From: JARRJY01 sp037388705
GTDB taxonomy: Bacteria; Pseudomonadota; Gammaproteobacteria; UBA6429; Thiohalophilaceae
Direction: 5' to 3'
NCBI GenBank assembly: GCA_037388705.1
Contig: JARRJY010000040.1
Coordinates: 1 to 29,953 of the forward strand
DNA: 29,953 bases
Below, one piece after another: positions 1 through 7,475 of this stretch (positions are counted from its first letter, which is position 1; each line of letters begins with the position of its first letter). The notes under the pieces are model-generated. The model was not told where the DNA came from, ran no database searches, and worked only from the letters and a program-made list of their open reading frames with translations. A program made the position numbers and the translations under genes.

Positions 1-1
1 T

Positions 2-628
2 GAATGGAATGACATGGGCACTGATGCAACTTTGCTAACGAATTATCTGGACAAGGATATTAATGGACAAACATGGCATTATCCAAGCCAGGCTGAATGT
101 GAATCATGTCATACAACAGTAGCTGGTTTTACGCTTGGCCCTGAAATCGGGCAACTAAACCGTACTTTACTTTATCCGGGGCCAAATAGTACTGGCTTCG
201 AGGCAAACCAGCTCATCACTCTTGAAGATATTGCTGTATTGCCTTTGTTAACTACTGAGCAAAAATCGACAAGCTTTTATGCTATCGATAACACTGTATA
301 TTCTTCCGAACGCCGGGCTCGTAGTTATTTACATTCCAATTGTGCCAACTGTCATCAACCAGGGGGACCGGGGGGTGGCAATATGGATTTACGCTTTTCC
401 ACACTCCTGGCAAATATGAACATATGTTATCAACCGCCGTTAGGTGATACGTTAGGGCTAACAAATCCACGTATCATTAACCCTGGAAACCCGGATTTAT
501 CCATTCTTGTCTTGCGTATGGAAGATACAGGACAGAATCGTATGCCTCCCCTGGCTTCAGCTGAGGTTGATACTTACGCGATGGGTGTCATCAGAGACTG
601 GATTACAAACTTAACTTCTTGCAAATAG
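2..628 (+). CDS. C-type cytochrome, C-terminal part (5' end outside window)
   Basis: The frame is open to the left edge (reading from base 2), so the gene begins before the window; the first ATG inside it, at 14, is probably internal. Two haem-attachment motifs are visible, CESCH about 33 residues in and CANCH about 110 residues in, the second followed by a glycine-rich QPGGPGGG stretch. A W-x-Y-P-S-x-A-x-C-x-x-C-H context around the first haem and the LGPEIGQLNR segment after it resemble the SO2930-type dihaem cytochrome family, often found with or fused to PQQ-type sugar dehydrogenase domains. The product would be exported and carry out periplasmic electron transfer; the signal peptide is not in view. 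The sequence ends in a normal TAG. It converges on tRNA-Cys. The family assignment is from memory of the motif pattern; the haem motifs themselves are certain. Confidence 0.8.
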   Translation, partial: EWNDMGTDATLLTNYLDKDINGQTWHYPSQAECESCHTTVAGFTLGPEIGQLNRTLLYPGPNSTGFEANQLITLEDIAVLPLLTTEQKSTSFYAIDNTVYSSERRARSYLHSNCANCHQPGGPGGGNMDLRFSTLLANMNICYQPPLGDTLGLTNPRIINPGNPDLSILVLRMEDTGQNRMPPLASAEVDTYAMGVIRDWITNLTSCK

Positions 629-663
629 ATAAAGTTTGTTGGTAAGAAGATAAGAAGTAAAAA

Positions 664-737
664 TGGAGGCTGGGCCCGGAGTCGAACCGAGGTCCACGGA
701 TTTGCAATCCGCTGCATAGCCACTCTGCCACCCAGCC
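664..737 (-). tRNA. cysT: tRNA-Cys (anticodon GCA)
   Basis: On the minus strand a 74-nt cloverleaf is readable: acceptor GGCTGGG pairing with CCCAGCC, anticodon loop ATTGCAA giving GCA, T-loop GGTTCGACTCC, discriminator T and an encoded CCA end. It follows tRNA-Gly and pgsA, as in the E. coli pgsA-glyW-cysT-leuZ cluster, but no tRNA-Leu follows here. Confidence 0.97.
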
Positions 738-812
738 ATTAATTTTATTTTACTCGACCGCCTGTTTTGATACCACTTGAGAAACTGGCAAAACAAGTTT
801 TAGTGCCGATTC

Positions 813-840
813 AAAAAAACCCCGGCATAGCCGAGGTTTT
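813..840 (-). terminator. Rho-independent terminator between tRNA-Gly and tRNA-Cys
   Basis: Read on the minus strand, AACCTCGGC and GCCGGGGTT form a 9-bp stem (one G-U pair) with a three-base TAT loop, followed by a run of seven T. The T run is on the minus-strand exit side, so the signal should act after pgsA and tRNA-Gly and before tRNA-Cys. Confidence 0.8.
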
Positions 841-846
841 GGTGTT

Positions 847-922
847 TGGAGCGGGAAACGAGATTCGAACTCGCGACCCCAACCTTGGCAAGGTTGTGCT
901 CTACCAGCTGAGCTATTCCCGC
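847..922 (-). tRNA. glyW: tRNA-Gly (anticodon GCC)
   Basis: The minus strand gives a 76-nt cloverleaf: acceptor GCGGGAA/TTCCCGC, D-loop AGCTGGTAGAGC, anticodon loop with GCC, T-arm GCGAGTTCGAATCTCGT and an encoded CCA. It lies 45 nt after the pgsA stop, matching the conserved uvrC-pgsA-glyW order. Confidence 0.97.
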
Positions 923-967
923 AAAAAGGAAGGCGTATTTTAGCGGCGCGATACCGAGTGTCAACCC

Positions 968-1486
968 TTATTTACCGCTATTTTCCTTTAGTGTGGGCCA
1001 TGCCGCCTGTATGTACATCACCATGGACCAGAGCGTTAAAATGGCTGCCGTGTAGAGCAAAAAGTAGCCAAACATCATGGTGGGAAACTCACCCAGTGGC
1101 TCTTCAAACAGCAAGAACCCTATTGCCCACATCTGTGCAAAAGTCTTGATTTTCCCAATGATGGATACGGCCACTTTGTGGACATCGCCATTATTGGCCA
1201 TCCATTCACGAAGTGCCGAAATGGTTATTTCTCGACCAATGATCACGATAGCAGGTATAGCCAGTGCCCAGCCTGGGTGTTTGCTGATTAGCAGCACCAG
1301 CGCTGCGCCCACCATGAGCTTGTCTGCAACGGGATCGAGAAAAGCACCAAAACTGGACTGTTGACTCCATTTGNCGGTAACAATGTAATTATTGATCCCA
1401 AATAACGGGATATAAAACGCCAGTACAAATACCGGTATCAGGATAATCCGGAGCAAGGTCAGTAACATGGGGATATTCATTGGCAT
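968..1486 (-). CDS. pgsA: CDP-diacylglycerol--glycerol-3-phosphate 3-phosphatidyltransferase (interrupted by an assembly gap)
   Basis: Makes phosphatidylglycerophosphate from CDP-diacylglycerol and glycerol 3-phosphate in the inner membrane, the committed step to phosphatidylglycerol and cardiolipin. The N-terminus (MPMNIPMLLTLLRIILIP) aligns with E. coli PgsA, and FGAFLDPVADK holds the G-x3-D-x3-D half of the CDP-alcohol phosphotransferase signature; the rest is membrane helices and ALREWM. The first half of the signature (D-x2-D-G-x2-A-R) is missing exactly where base 1374 is N, and roughly 15-17 residues are absent compared with E. coli. The frame happens to stay open across the N. I take ATG 1486, one base after the uvrC stop; 1480 and 1498 are alternatives. 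Translational coupling to uvrC is likely. The gene is probably intact in the organism. Confidence 0.92.
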   Translation of the reverse strand: MPMNIPMLLTLLRIILIPVFVLAFYIPLFGINNYIVTXKWSQQSSFGAFLDPVADKLMVGAALVLLISKHPGWALAIPAIVIIGREITISALREWMANNGDVHKVAVSIIGKIKTFAQMWAIGFLLFEEPLGEFPTMMFGYFLLYTAAILTLWSMVMYIQAAWPTLKENSGK

Positions 1487-1487
1487 T

Positions 1488-3356
1488 TTATTCTGCATCC
1501 ATATGAAAAACATCGTATATTCGCTGCGCCAACTCCTGGCTGATACCATTCACGCTGGCCAAATCTTCCACCCTCGCCTTTGCCACTTCCTGCAATCCAC
1601 CAAACTGCTGTAATAGCTTCTGGCGCCGTTTCGCCCCCAATCCCGGGACTGATTCCAGTACCGAGGTTGTCCTGGCTTTTTGGCGACGTTGGCGATGTCC
1701 AGTGATGGCAAAGCGATGTGATTCATCTCTTATCTGCTGAATCAAATGCAAGGCCGGTGCGTCAGGTGGCAGTATAATCTCGTGGTATTGACCGGACAAG
1801 GGATCAGACAGAATCAGGGTTTCTTCACCTGCTTTGCGTTCCGGACCTTTGGCTATACCAATGATGAAAATATTGTCCATTTGTAATTCGTCCAGCACCT
1901 CCCTGGCCTGGGTAAGCTGCCCCTTACCACCATCAATGAACAAAATATCTGGTTTCTTACCTTCACCCTTTTGCAGGCGCTTGAATCGCCTTGTGAGTGC
2001 CTGGTGCATGGCCGCGTAATCATCACCTTCAGTGATACCGGAAATATTAAAGCGGCGATAGTCCGATTTGAGTGGCCCCTGTGTATCAAATACCACGCAC
2101 GATGCCACCGTAGCCTCACCTTGTGTGTGACTAATATCAAAACATTCAAGCCGATGAGGCATTTCATCAAGCTGAAAAGTATTGCGTAATGCTTCAAAAC
2201 GTTTCAGTACACTTGCCTGGCTGTTGAGCCGGGTACTGAGAGCTTGGCGGGCATTTTTCTGTGCCATCTCCAGCCATTTTTGTTTGCGCCCTCTTTTGGG
2301 AAACGCGATACTGACTTTTCTTTGTGCATTATCTGATAAAACCTGTTCGAGCACTGACTGGTTTTCCAGGTTATCCGAGACAAGTATTTCGTCCGGAACA
2401 AGTTTGGATGAGCCAGCCAGTCTGTTCTGTAAATAGTGTTGTGCAATAAAACGTTCCAGCATGGTTGATGCATTGCCGATTTCAAGCTCTGCCTGTTTTG
2501 GAAAATAACTTTTATTACCCAGGTTATGGCCACCACGAATACTGAATAACTGGATACATGCCATCCCTTTATCATATGCAACCGCTATGACATCGATGTT
2601 TCCTTCTCCATGGCTGATATATTGTTTTTCCAGGATATGTCTTAAATGAGAAATTTGATCACGGTATAGTGCTGCCTGTTCATAATCGAGTTTTGTGGAA
2701 GCTGCTTCCATGCGTTCAACAAGCTCATCGATCACCTGGGTGCTTTTTCCTTCCAGGAACATAATGCCATGGCGAATATCATCATGATATTGCGTCTCGG
2801 TTACCAGGCCAACGCATGGTGCAGTACAGCGTTTAATCTGGTATTGCAGGCAAGGACGGGAACGGTTTTTATAAAAGCTGTCTTCGCATTGACGAATGCG
2901 GAACAGTTTTTGTAACAGGTTTAAAGTTTCCCTTACAGCTCCCGCGCCGGGATATGGACCAAAATAACGTCCCTTTTTGCGCTGAGCCCCCCTGTGTAAT
3001 GCAATACGCGGGAAAGGATCATCCGATAAAAAGATATAGGGATAACTTTTATCATCACGATACAAAATATTATATCGTGGCTTTAATTCTTTAATTAAGT
3101 TATTTTCCAGCAATAAAGCTTCGTTTTCAGTATTGGTAACAGTGAATTCAACATTGTGAATTTTTGATACCAGGACCCGGGTTTTGGGACTCTCGATATT
3201 TTTCTGGAAATAACTGGATAACCGGTTTTTTAAATTTTTTGCCTTGCCTACGTAAATTACCGTACTACCGTCATCCAGCATACGGTATACCCCCGGCTGA
3301 GTTGGTACGGTCTTTAAAAATTGCCTGGCATCAAAACTGGATTTTTCCTGGGACAT
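1488..3356 (-). CDS. uvrC: Excinuclease ABC subunit C
   Basis: Dual-incision nuclease of nucleotide excision repair, acting with UvrA and UvrB on bulky lesions. At 622 residues it is full length. An N-terminal GIY-YIG nuclease is visible (GVY at 22-24, YVG at 35-37), then a four-cysteine segment (C-E-D-S-F ... P-C-L ... R-C-T-A-P-C) of the kind reported to bind an iron-sulfur cluster, the UVR helix pair (about residues 205-240), the RNase H-like second nuclease (ECFDISH, and FIDGGKGQL), and a C-terminal helix-hairpin-helix pair (VPGLGAKRRQ, VNGISQELA). The ATG at 3356 sits one base after the stop of the uracil-DNA glycosylase gene, so the two repair genes are almost certainly cotranscribed and coupled. 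pgsA follows one base after its TAA. Confidence 0.98.
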   Translation of the reverse strand: MSQEKSSFDARQFLKTVPTQPGVYRMLDDGSTVIYVGKAKNLKNRLSSYFQKNIESPKTRVLVSKIHNVEFTVTNTENEALLLENNLIKELKPRYNILYRDDKSYPYIFLSDDPFPRIALHRGAQRKKGRYFGPYPGAGAVRETLNLLQKLFRIRQCEDSFYKNRSRPCLQYQIKRCTAPCVGLVTETQYHDDIRHGIMFLEGKSTQVIDELVERMEAASTKLDYEQAALYRDQISHLRHILEKQYISHGEGNIDVIAVAYDKGMACIQLFSIRGGHNLGNKSYFPKQAELEIGNASTMLERFIAQHYLQNRLAGSSKLVPDEILVSDNLENQSVLEQVLSDNAQRKVSIAFPKRGRKQKWLEMAQKNARQALSTRLNSQASVLKRFEALRNTFQLDEMPHRLECFDISHTQGEATVASCVVFDTQGPLKSDYRRFNISGITEGDDYAAMHQALTRRFKRLQKGEGKKPDILFIDGGKGQLTQAREVLDELQMDNIFIIGIAKGPERKAGEETLILSDPLSGQYHEIILPPDAPALHLIQQIRDESHRFAITGHRQRRQKARTTSVLESVPGLGAKRRQKLLQQFGGLQEVAKARVEDLASVNGISQELAQRIYDVFHMDAE

Positions 3357-3357
3357 A

Positions 3358-4002
3358 TCAGGTAATAGTTTTCTCTATCTTTCGAAACACATCATGAAAC
3401 ATGTCTTCGGTGAGGCGCCTGGTTTGCGTATTATAACGGCTGCAATGATATGAACTTATCAAAATGTGCCCACTGGGCAATTTAAAGTCCACGTTATGTC
3501 CAAACTTGTAGCCAGATTTTTTAAGGTTTAGTGCTTTCAATACTGCATTGTGTGCAATACCGCCCAGGGCCAGTATGACCGTGCCGGCTTTTAATGCTTC
3601 AATTTCTGATTTTAAAAACTGATTGCAGGTATTAATTTCTGTGCCGGTAGGTTTGTTTTGCGGAGGCAGGCATTTTACCGCGTTGGTAATACGACACTGT
3701 TTTAATTTCAGACCATCATCCAGTGAAACAGATTCAGGTTTATTACTGAAGCCAAATTTATACAGTGTTTCATATAACAATATGCCTGCAAAATCACCGG
3801 TAAATGGGCGGCCAGTTGCATTAGCACCATGCATACCAGGTGCAAGTCCAACTATTAGTAATTTTGGTTGTTTGACACCAAACGGTGCAACGGGTCTTGC
3901 ATGATAATCTGGGTTGTCTTGTTTTACTTCGTCAAGAAAGGTAGCAAGTCGAGGGCAACGGCGGCAATCAAGATCAAATATTTCTGAAGTCCAGTTAAAC
4001 AT
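3358..4002 (-). CDS. Family 5 uracil-DNA glycosylase (UdgB-like), iron-sulfur type
   Basis: Removes uracil and related deaminated bases from DNA, starting base excision repair. The active-site motif GLAPGMHGANATGR fits the family 5 form (G-L-A-P-x2-H-G-A-N-x-T-G-R), and the C-terminal motif SYHCSRYNTQTRRLT matches the family's H-x-S-x2-N-x2-T-x-R-L-T element. Four cysteines expected to hold a 4Fe-4S cluster are present: CRRC (13 and 16), NAVKC (111) and INTC (126), counted from ATG 4002. A GTG ten codons upstream (4032) would give 224 residues, but neither start has a strong ribosome site and the ATG suits family length. E. coli lacks this gene between uvrY and uvrC. Its stop is one base from the uvrC start. 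Confidence 0.9.
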   Translation of the reverse strand: MFNWTSEIFDLDCRRCPRLATFLDEVKQDNPDYHARPVAPFGVKQPKLLIVGLAPGMHGANATGRPFTGDFAGILLYETLYKFGFSNKPESVSLDDGLKLKQCRITNAVKCLPPQNKPTGTEINTCNQFLKSEIEALKAGTVILALGGIAHNAVLKALNLKKSGYKFGHNVDFKLPSGHILISSYHCSRYNTQTRRLTEDMFHDVFRKIEKTIT

Positions 4003-4068
4003 AATACTTCGTCGTGTTTTGTTTAAAAACACGAGTTTACTAGGATTCTGATAAGAAAGCGCGCCTGT

Positions 4069-4716
4069 TTAGATGGGGATATTGTTCTCAATAATACCAT
4101 GCGTCATGGCAAGACGTGCTAACTCAATATCATTTTGTACATTTAATTTGTCATACAAACGATATCGATACGTACTTACTGTTTTAGGTGACAAGCAAAG
4201 TTGTTCTGAGATTTCGTTAACCTTGATGCCATCCATCAAGAGCATCATAACCTGTAATTCACGCTCAGAGAGTGAATCGAACGGCGAGCCTTCGTGATCG
4301 GGGAATTGTGACAAGGCAAGTTGTTGGGCAATGTCCGGGCTGATGTAGCGCCGATTCTGGTTAACTTCTTTAATCGCATGAACAATTTCTTCGACGCCCG
4401 CGCCTTTTGTAAGATAACCTGTTGCCCCCGCTTTTAGCAGGCGTTGAGCAAATAGATCGTCTTCATGCATGGTGACAATAATGATTTTAAGCTCAGGACT
4501 CACGTTCATAAGCTTGCGGGTTGCTTCGAGGCCACCCATACCCGGCATATTAATGTCCATCAAAATCACATCCAGCTCATTCTGACCAGCTATTTTTATC
4601 GCGTCTTCGCCAGATTCCGCTTCACCAATGACATTAATGTCTGAAATATCTTCCAGTAATCGTTTTATCCCTGTTCTAACCAATTCATGGTCATCTACCA
4701 ACAAGACCTTGATCAT
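4069..4716 (-). CDS. uvrY: LuxR/FixJ-type response regulator, UvrY/GacA family
   Basis: Two-component response regulator of 215 residues. The receiver domain (about 1-120) has the acidic pair D8/D9, phospho-acceptor D54 in VILMDINMPGMGG, switch T82 region (IIIVTMHEDD) and the YLTKG lysine. The C-terminal LuxR helix-turn-helix (about 148-205) contains LSERELQVMMLLMDG, NEISEQLCLSPKTVSTYRYR and KLNVQND. Position next to uvrC is the classical uvrY/gacA location; family members are activated by the hybrid kinase BarA/GacS and drive small regulatory RNAs that sequester CsrA/RsmA. Neither the kinase nor the small RNAs is in the window. A CAGGT ribosome site precedes ATG 4716. The gap to the glycosylase gene is 66 nt, so read-through into the repair genes is plausible. 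Confidence 0.93.
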   Translation of the reverse strand: MIKVLLVDDHELVRTGIKRLLEDISDINVIGEAESGEDAIKIAGQNELDVILMDINMPGMGGLEATRKLMNVSPELKIIIVTMHEDDLFAQRLLKAGATGYLTKGAGVEEIVHAIKEVNQNRRYISPDIAQQLALSQFPDHEGSPFDSLSERELQVMMLLMDGIKVNEISEQLCLSPKTVSTYRYRLYDKLNVQNDIELARLAMTHGIIENNIPI

Positions 4717-4784
4717 TGATTTACCTGCTTATGATTATTAATAGGATAACAATAGCCTAAATATGGAAATATGTGTAGTCCATT

Positions 4785-4800
4785 TCCTACGTTTGTAGGA
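4785..4800. promoter_or_regulatory. Perfect inverted repeat upstream of uvrY, possible operator
   Basis: TCCTAC and GTAGGA are perfect 6-bp arms around a four-base GTTT spacer. The centre lies about 75 bp upstream of the uvrY start codon and roughly 50 bp upstream of a weak -10-like element (TATTGT on the minus strand, 4749-4754), the typical distance for an activator. No T run follows, so it is not a terminator. The binding protein is unknown. Confidence 0.4.
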
Positions 4801-4994
4801 TGAAACATTAAAATAATGCGGTTTTATGCTGCCTGTATAACTATATATATTTCATATACTTAGCGACTTTATTTAATAGCTTTTCTAGATTAAATAAAAA
4901 ATGACTCTTTTGGGTAGTAAGAAACTTGAAGATTTTGGCTTGTTCAGGGACAACCGATGCCAGTTACCGGTATTTTTGAAAGCGCAACAAGAAA

Positions 4995-5011
4995 CGCCCC
5001 TTGGTGGGGCG
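4995..5011 (-). terminator. Terminator of tRNA-Ser
   Basis: On the minus strand CGCCCC and GGGGCG form a 6-bp GC stem around a five-base loop, followed by TTTCTTGTTG. It starts 12 nt after the encoded CCA end of tRNA-Ser. Confidence 0.7.
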
Positions 5012-5022
5012 CTTTGTAAATA

Positions 5023-5114
5023 TGGCGGAGAGGGTGGGATTCGAACCCACGGACGGGATGAACCGTCGCCGGTTTTCAAGACCGGTGCATTCGACCGAGC
5101 TCTGCCACCTCTCC
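5023..5114 (-). tRNA. tRNA-Ser (anticodon UGA)
   Basis: A 92-nt class II tRNA is read on the minus strand: acceptor GGAGAGG/CCTCTCC, anticodon stem CCGGT/ACCGG with loop CTTGAAA giving TGA, a long variable arm characteristic of serine tRNAs, T-arm GTGGGTTCGAATCCCAC and an encoded CCA. Confidence 0.97.
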
Positions 5115-5264
5115 GGTGGTTTCGAATGTCGAAAACGGGGCGCAGATTACCTGATAGCAGGCCATTAATCCAGTCCTAAATAGTAATTTAAGGGCTTGAA
5201 TTTATGAACTGAATCCTTAAGCTATGGTCATATAGTTGACAAAAACAATCTGAGAGGAAAACTT

Positions 5265-5930
5265 ATGTATCAAAACCAGTCAGTCATGACACGCTCAGCG
5301 GAGTCGGTATTAGCGACCAACAAGGTTCTGCGAAATACCTATGCCCTGCTTTCCATGACATTAATTTTCAGTGGCCTGATGGCTTTCGCTGGAATTGCCA
5401 TGCAAGTAGGACAAGGCACAGCGTTGATTGCTGATATCGTTGCAATCGTGATGCTGTGGTTCGTTTTACCACGTACTGCAAACTCTGCCTCGGGCATTCC
5501 CGTAATATTTGCAATTACCGGCCTGTTAGGCCTGGGTCTGGGCCCGGTACTGAGTTTTTATCTTGCTGTAAATCCAAGTATCGTCATGACAGCGTTAGGT
5601 GGTACCGGTGTAATCTTCCTGGCTCTTTCAGCATATGCCCTGACAACCCGCAAAGATTTTAGTTTTATGGGCGGTTTCCTGATGGTCGGCATGTTTGTGG
5701 TTTTTGCCGCGGCATTACTGAATATCTTCCTGGCGATTCCAGTGATGTTCCTGGTAATTAATGCTGCCGTAATCATGATTATGAGTGGCTTCATCCTCTA
5801 TGAAACATCTTCCATTATTCATGGCGGTGAAACCAACTACATCATGGCAACAGCCAGCCTGTTCCTGTCTATCATAAACCTGTTCCAGGCCCTGTTACAT
5901 ATCCTGGGCGCATTCAGCGGGAATGATTAA
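5265..5930 (+). CDS. yccA: Bax inhibitor-1/YccA family inner-membrane protein
   Basis: Integral membrane protein of 221 residues with about seven hydrophobic helices. After a short polar N-terminus (residues 1-25, containing VLATNKVLRNTYALLSMTL) almost the whole chain is membrane-spanning, ending in ALLHILGAFSGND. Helix pattern and N-terminal motif are typical of the BI-1/TMBIM family; E. coli YccA is a substrate and modulator of the FtsH protease and its HflKC partners, and other members are proposed calcium-leak channels. The function here is inferred from family only. ATG 5265 is preceded by an AGAGGA ribosome site. The gene is monocistronic: a strong terminator follows within 30 nt. YccA versus YbhL-type subfamily cannot be settled by eye. 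Confidence 0.88.
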   Translation: MYQNQSVMTRSAESVLATNKVLRNTYALLSMTLIFSGLMAFAGIAMQVGQGTALIADIVAIVMLWFVLPRTANSASGIPVIFAITGLLGLGLGPVLSFYLAVNPSIVMTALGGTGVIFLALSAYALTTRKDFSFMGGFLMVGMFVVFAAALLNIFLAIPVMFLVINAAVIMIMSGFILYETSSIIHGGETNYIMATASLFLSIINLFQALLHILGAFSGND

Positions 5931-5957
5931 TTAATCATCTAAAAGTAGCAATTAGAT

Positions 5958-5994
5958 AAAGCCCCGCACCGTTGATTCGGGTCGGGGCTTTTTA
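5958..5994 (+). terminator. Rho-independent terminator after yccA
   Basis: AAAGCCCCG pairs with CGGGGCTTT, extended inside by ACC/GGT with one bulged base, and is followed by a run of T. It lies 28 nt after the yccA stop. The symmetrical A/T flanks may give weaker activity on the opposite strand, facing transcripts from serS. Confidence 0.85.
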
Positions 5995-6009
5995 ATTTCG
6001 AGGTAAAAA

Positions 6010-6189
6010 ATGGACTGGATGAAAATTGGCAGCGCCTTATTTTTAGGTGCAATGCTCATCTTTATTTTCCCGCGCATGCGTGAAGCCGTAAAACATTCAC
6101 CCAAGGGAACTTCAAAAGACTGGATGGGATTTATCATCCCTTTGGTTGCTATCGTCGGTTTTATAATATTGCTTATACAGATGGTGTAA
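6010..6189 (+). CDS. Small two-helix membrane protein, 59 residues, unknown function
   Basis: An ATG at 6010 with a GAGGT ribosome site at 6000-6004 opens a 59-residue frame ending in TAA at 6187-6189. Two hydrophobic helices are evident: GSALFLGAMLIFIF near residues 6-20 and GFIIPLVAIVGFIILLIQ near 41-57. They are separated by a basic, polar loop (PRMREAVKHSPKGTSKDW). The charge pattern suggests the loop is cytoplasmic. I recall comparable small proteins annotated as hypothetical in other gammaproteobacteria but can assign no function. Its last 17 nt overlap the 3' end of serS on the opposite strand. It follows the yccA terminator closely, and no strong promoter is visible, so transcription may come from read-through or from a weak promoter inside the terminator region. 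Confidence 0.7.
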   Translation: MDWMKIGSALFLGAMLIFIFPRMREAVKHSPKGTSKDWMGFIIPLVAIVGFIILLIQMV

Positions 6190-7456
6190 TAACTTCAACA
6201 CCGCCCATGTAAGGTTTCAGCACACCTGGAACCTTGATGCTCCCGTCAGCCTGCTGGTAATTTTCCATCACTGCAACCAGGGTACGCCCTACTGCAAGGC
6301 CTGAACCATTCAGGGTGTGTACAAGCTCTGGCTTGCCGGTTTCAGGATTTCGCCAGCGTGCTTTCATGCGACGTGCCTGAAAGTCTTCAAAGTTCGAACA
6401 TGAAGAAATTTCACGATAGGTATCCTGTGCAGGTAACCACACTTCAATGTCGTAAGTTTTGGCAGCAGAAAATCCCATATCACCGGCACATAAAGTTACA
6501 ACGCGATATGGTAGCTCCAGTTTTTGTAAAATTGTTTCGGCATTGGCCGTTAATGATTCCAGGACTTCATAAGATTCAGATGGCCTGACCACCTGCACCA
6601 TCTCAACTTTTTCAAACTGGTGTTGACGGATCATGCCACGGGTATCTTTACCATATGAGCCTGCTTCACTTCTGAAACAGGGAGTATGACAAACATACTT
6701 GCGTGGCATGTAACTATCTTCAATGATGACATCACGCACAATATTAGTAACAGGTACTTCAGCGGTTGGAATTAAATAATAATTACGATCATCAGTTAAT
6801 TTAAAAAGATCTTCTTCGAACTTGGGGAGTTGACCTGTACCTTTCAGGCTATCGCTATTTACCATGTAAGGTACATAGGTTTCAGTATAACCATGCTCAG
6901 TGGTATGTACGTCCAGCATAAACTGGGTCAGTGCACGATGTAACCGCGCAATAGCGCCAGACATTACAACAAAACGAGAGCCGGTAATCTTTGCTGCCGT
7001 CTCGAAATCCATGCCATCAATGGTAGCACCAAGGTCAACGTGGTCTTTCGGTTCAAAATCAAACCTGGCTGGCTCACCCCATTTACGCACTTCAACATTA
7101 TCTTCTTCGCTTAAACCCGGGGGAACTGATTCGTGGGGAATATTAGGGATCCCCATCACGATGTCATCAATGGATGATTGAATTTCAGATAATTCATCCT
7201 CAGAAGCTTTTAATTTATCTCCCAGGCTGGCAACTTCATCCAGTAAGGGTTGTATATCTTCACCCTGCGCCTTGGCTTTGCCGATGTTCTTTGACTTACT
7301 GTTTCTCTCGGATTGCAGCTCCTGTGCTGTTACCTGCACCTCTTTTCGCCGGCTTTCCAGCTCAGCCAGTTTGGTTGTATCCAGTTCATATCCACGTGCC
7401 TTTAATTTGGCAGCCGTGACGTCAAGTTCATTGCGTAATAATTTGGGCTCTAGCAT
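6173..7456 (-). CDS. serS: Seryl-tRNA synthetase
   Basis: Charges tRNA-Ser (and tRNA-Sec) with serine in the cytoplasm; the tRNA-Ser(UGA) about 1.1 kb away is one substrate. The protein has 427 residues, the usual length. The N-terminal antiparallel coiled-coil arm that recognises the long variable arm spans about residues 28-100 (ELESRRKEVQVTAQELQSER, EVASLGDKLKASEDELSEIQ). The class II catalytic core follows: TAEVPVTN, motif 2 FRSEAGSYGKDTRGMIRQHQ, and motif 3 GSGLAVGRTLVAVMENYQ. ATG 7456 lies 19 nt after the DUF190 stop, making serS the last gene of the ftsK-lolA-rarA-crcB-DUF190-serS operon. Synteny of rarA and serS is conserved in E. coli. Confidence 0.98.
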   Translation of the reverse strand: MLEPKLLRNELDVTAAKLKARGYELDTTKLAELESRRKEVQVTAQELQSERNSKSKNIGKAKAQGEDIQPLLDEVASLGDKLKASEDELSEIQSSIDDIVMGIPNIPHESVPPGLSEEDNVEVRKWGEPARFDFEPKDHVDLGATIDGMDFETAAKITGSRFVVMSGAIARLHRALTQFMLDVHTTEHGYTETYVPYMVNSDSLKGTGQLPKFEEDLFKLTDDRNYYLIPTAEVPVTNIVRDVIIEDSYMPRKYVCHTPCFRSEAGSYGKDTRGMIRQHQFEKVEMVQVVRPSESYEVLESLTANAETILQKLELPYRVVTLCAGDMGFSAAKTYDIEVWLPAQDTYREISSCSNFEDFQARRMKARWRNPETGKPELVHTLNGSGLAVGRTLVAVMENYQQADGSIKVPGVLKPYMGGVEVITPSV

Positions 7457-7475
7457 TTTTTCTTCTTAAAACAGG

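Larger units (their letters stand above)
4717..5022. other. AT-rich intergenic region upstream of uvrY
   Basis: This 306-nt stretch between uvrY and tRNA-Ser has no convincing gene. It contains the 16-bp inverted repeat at 4785-4800, a run of AT-rich sequence around 4830-4905 and the tRNA-Ser terminator near 4995-5011. Apparent short frames here read across the tRNA and its terminator and are not credible proteins. Confidence 0.6.

Noticed and set aside
611..796. 61-residue minus-strand frame
   Set aside because: It reads straight through tRNA-Cys; the GYAADCKSVDLGSTPGPAS-type peptide is a typical tRNA translation artefact.
4830..4860. CTGTATAACTATATATAT as a LexA (SOS) box
   Set aside because: Only the CTGT half is present; the matching ACAG half at the required spacing is absent.
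4885..5179. Two frames (one on each strand) near 4885-5179
   Set aside because: Both are translations of tRNA-Ser and its terminator (for example RPWVRIPPSPP), a familiar false protein.
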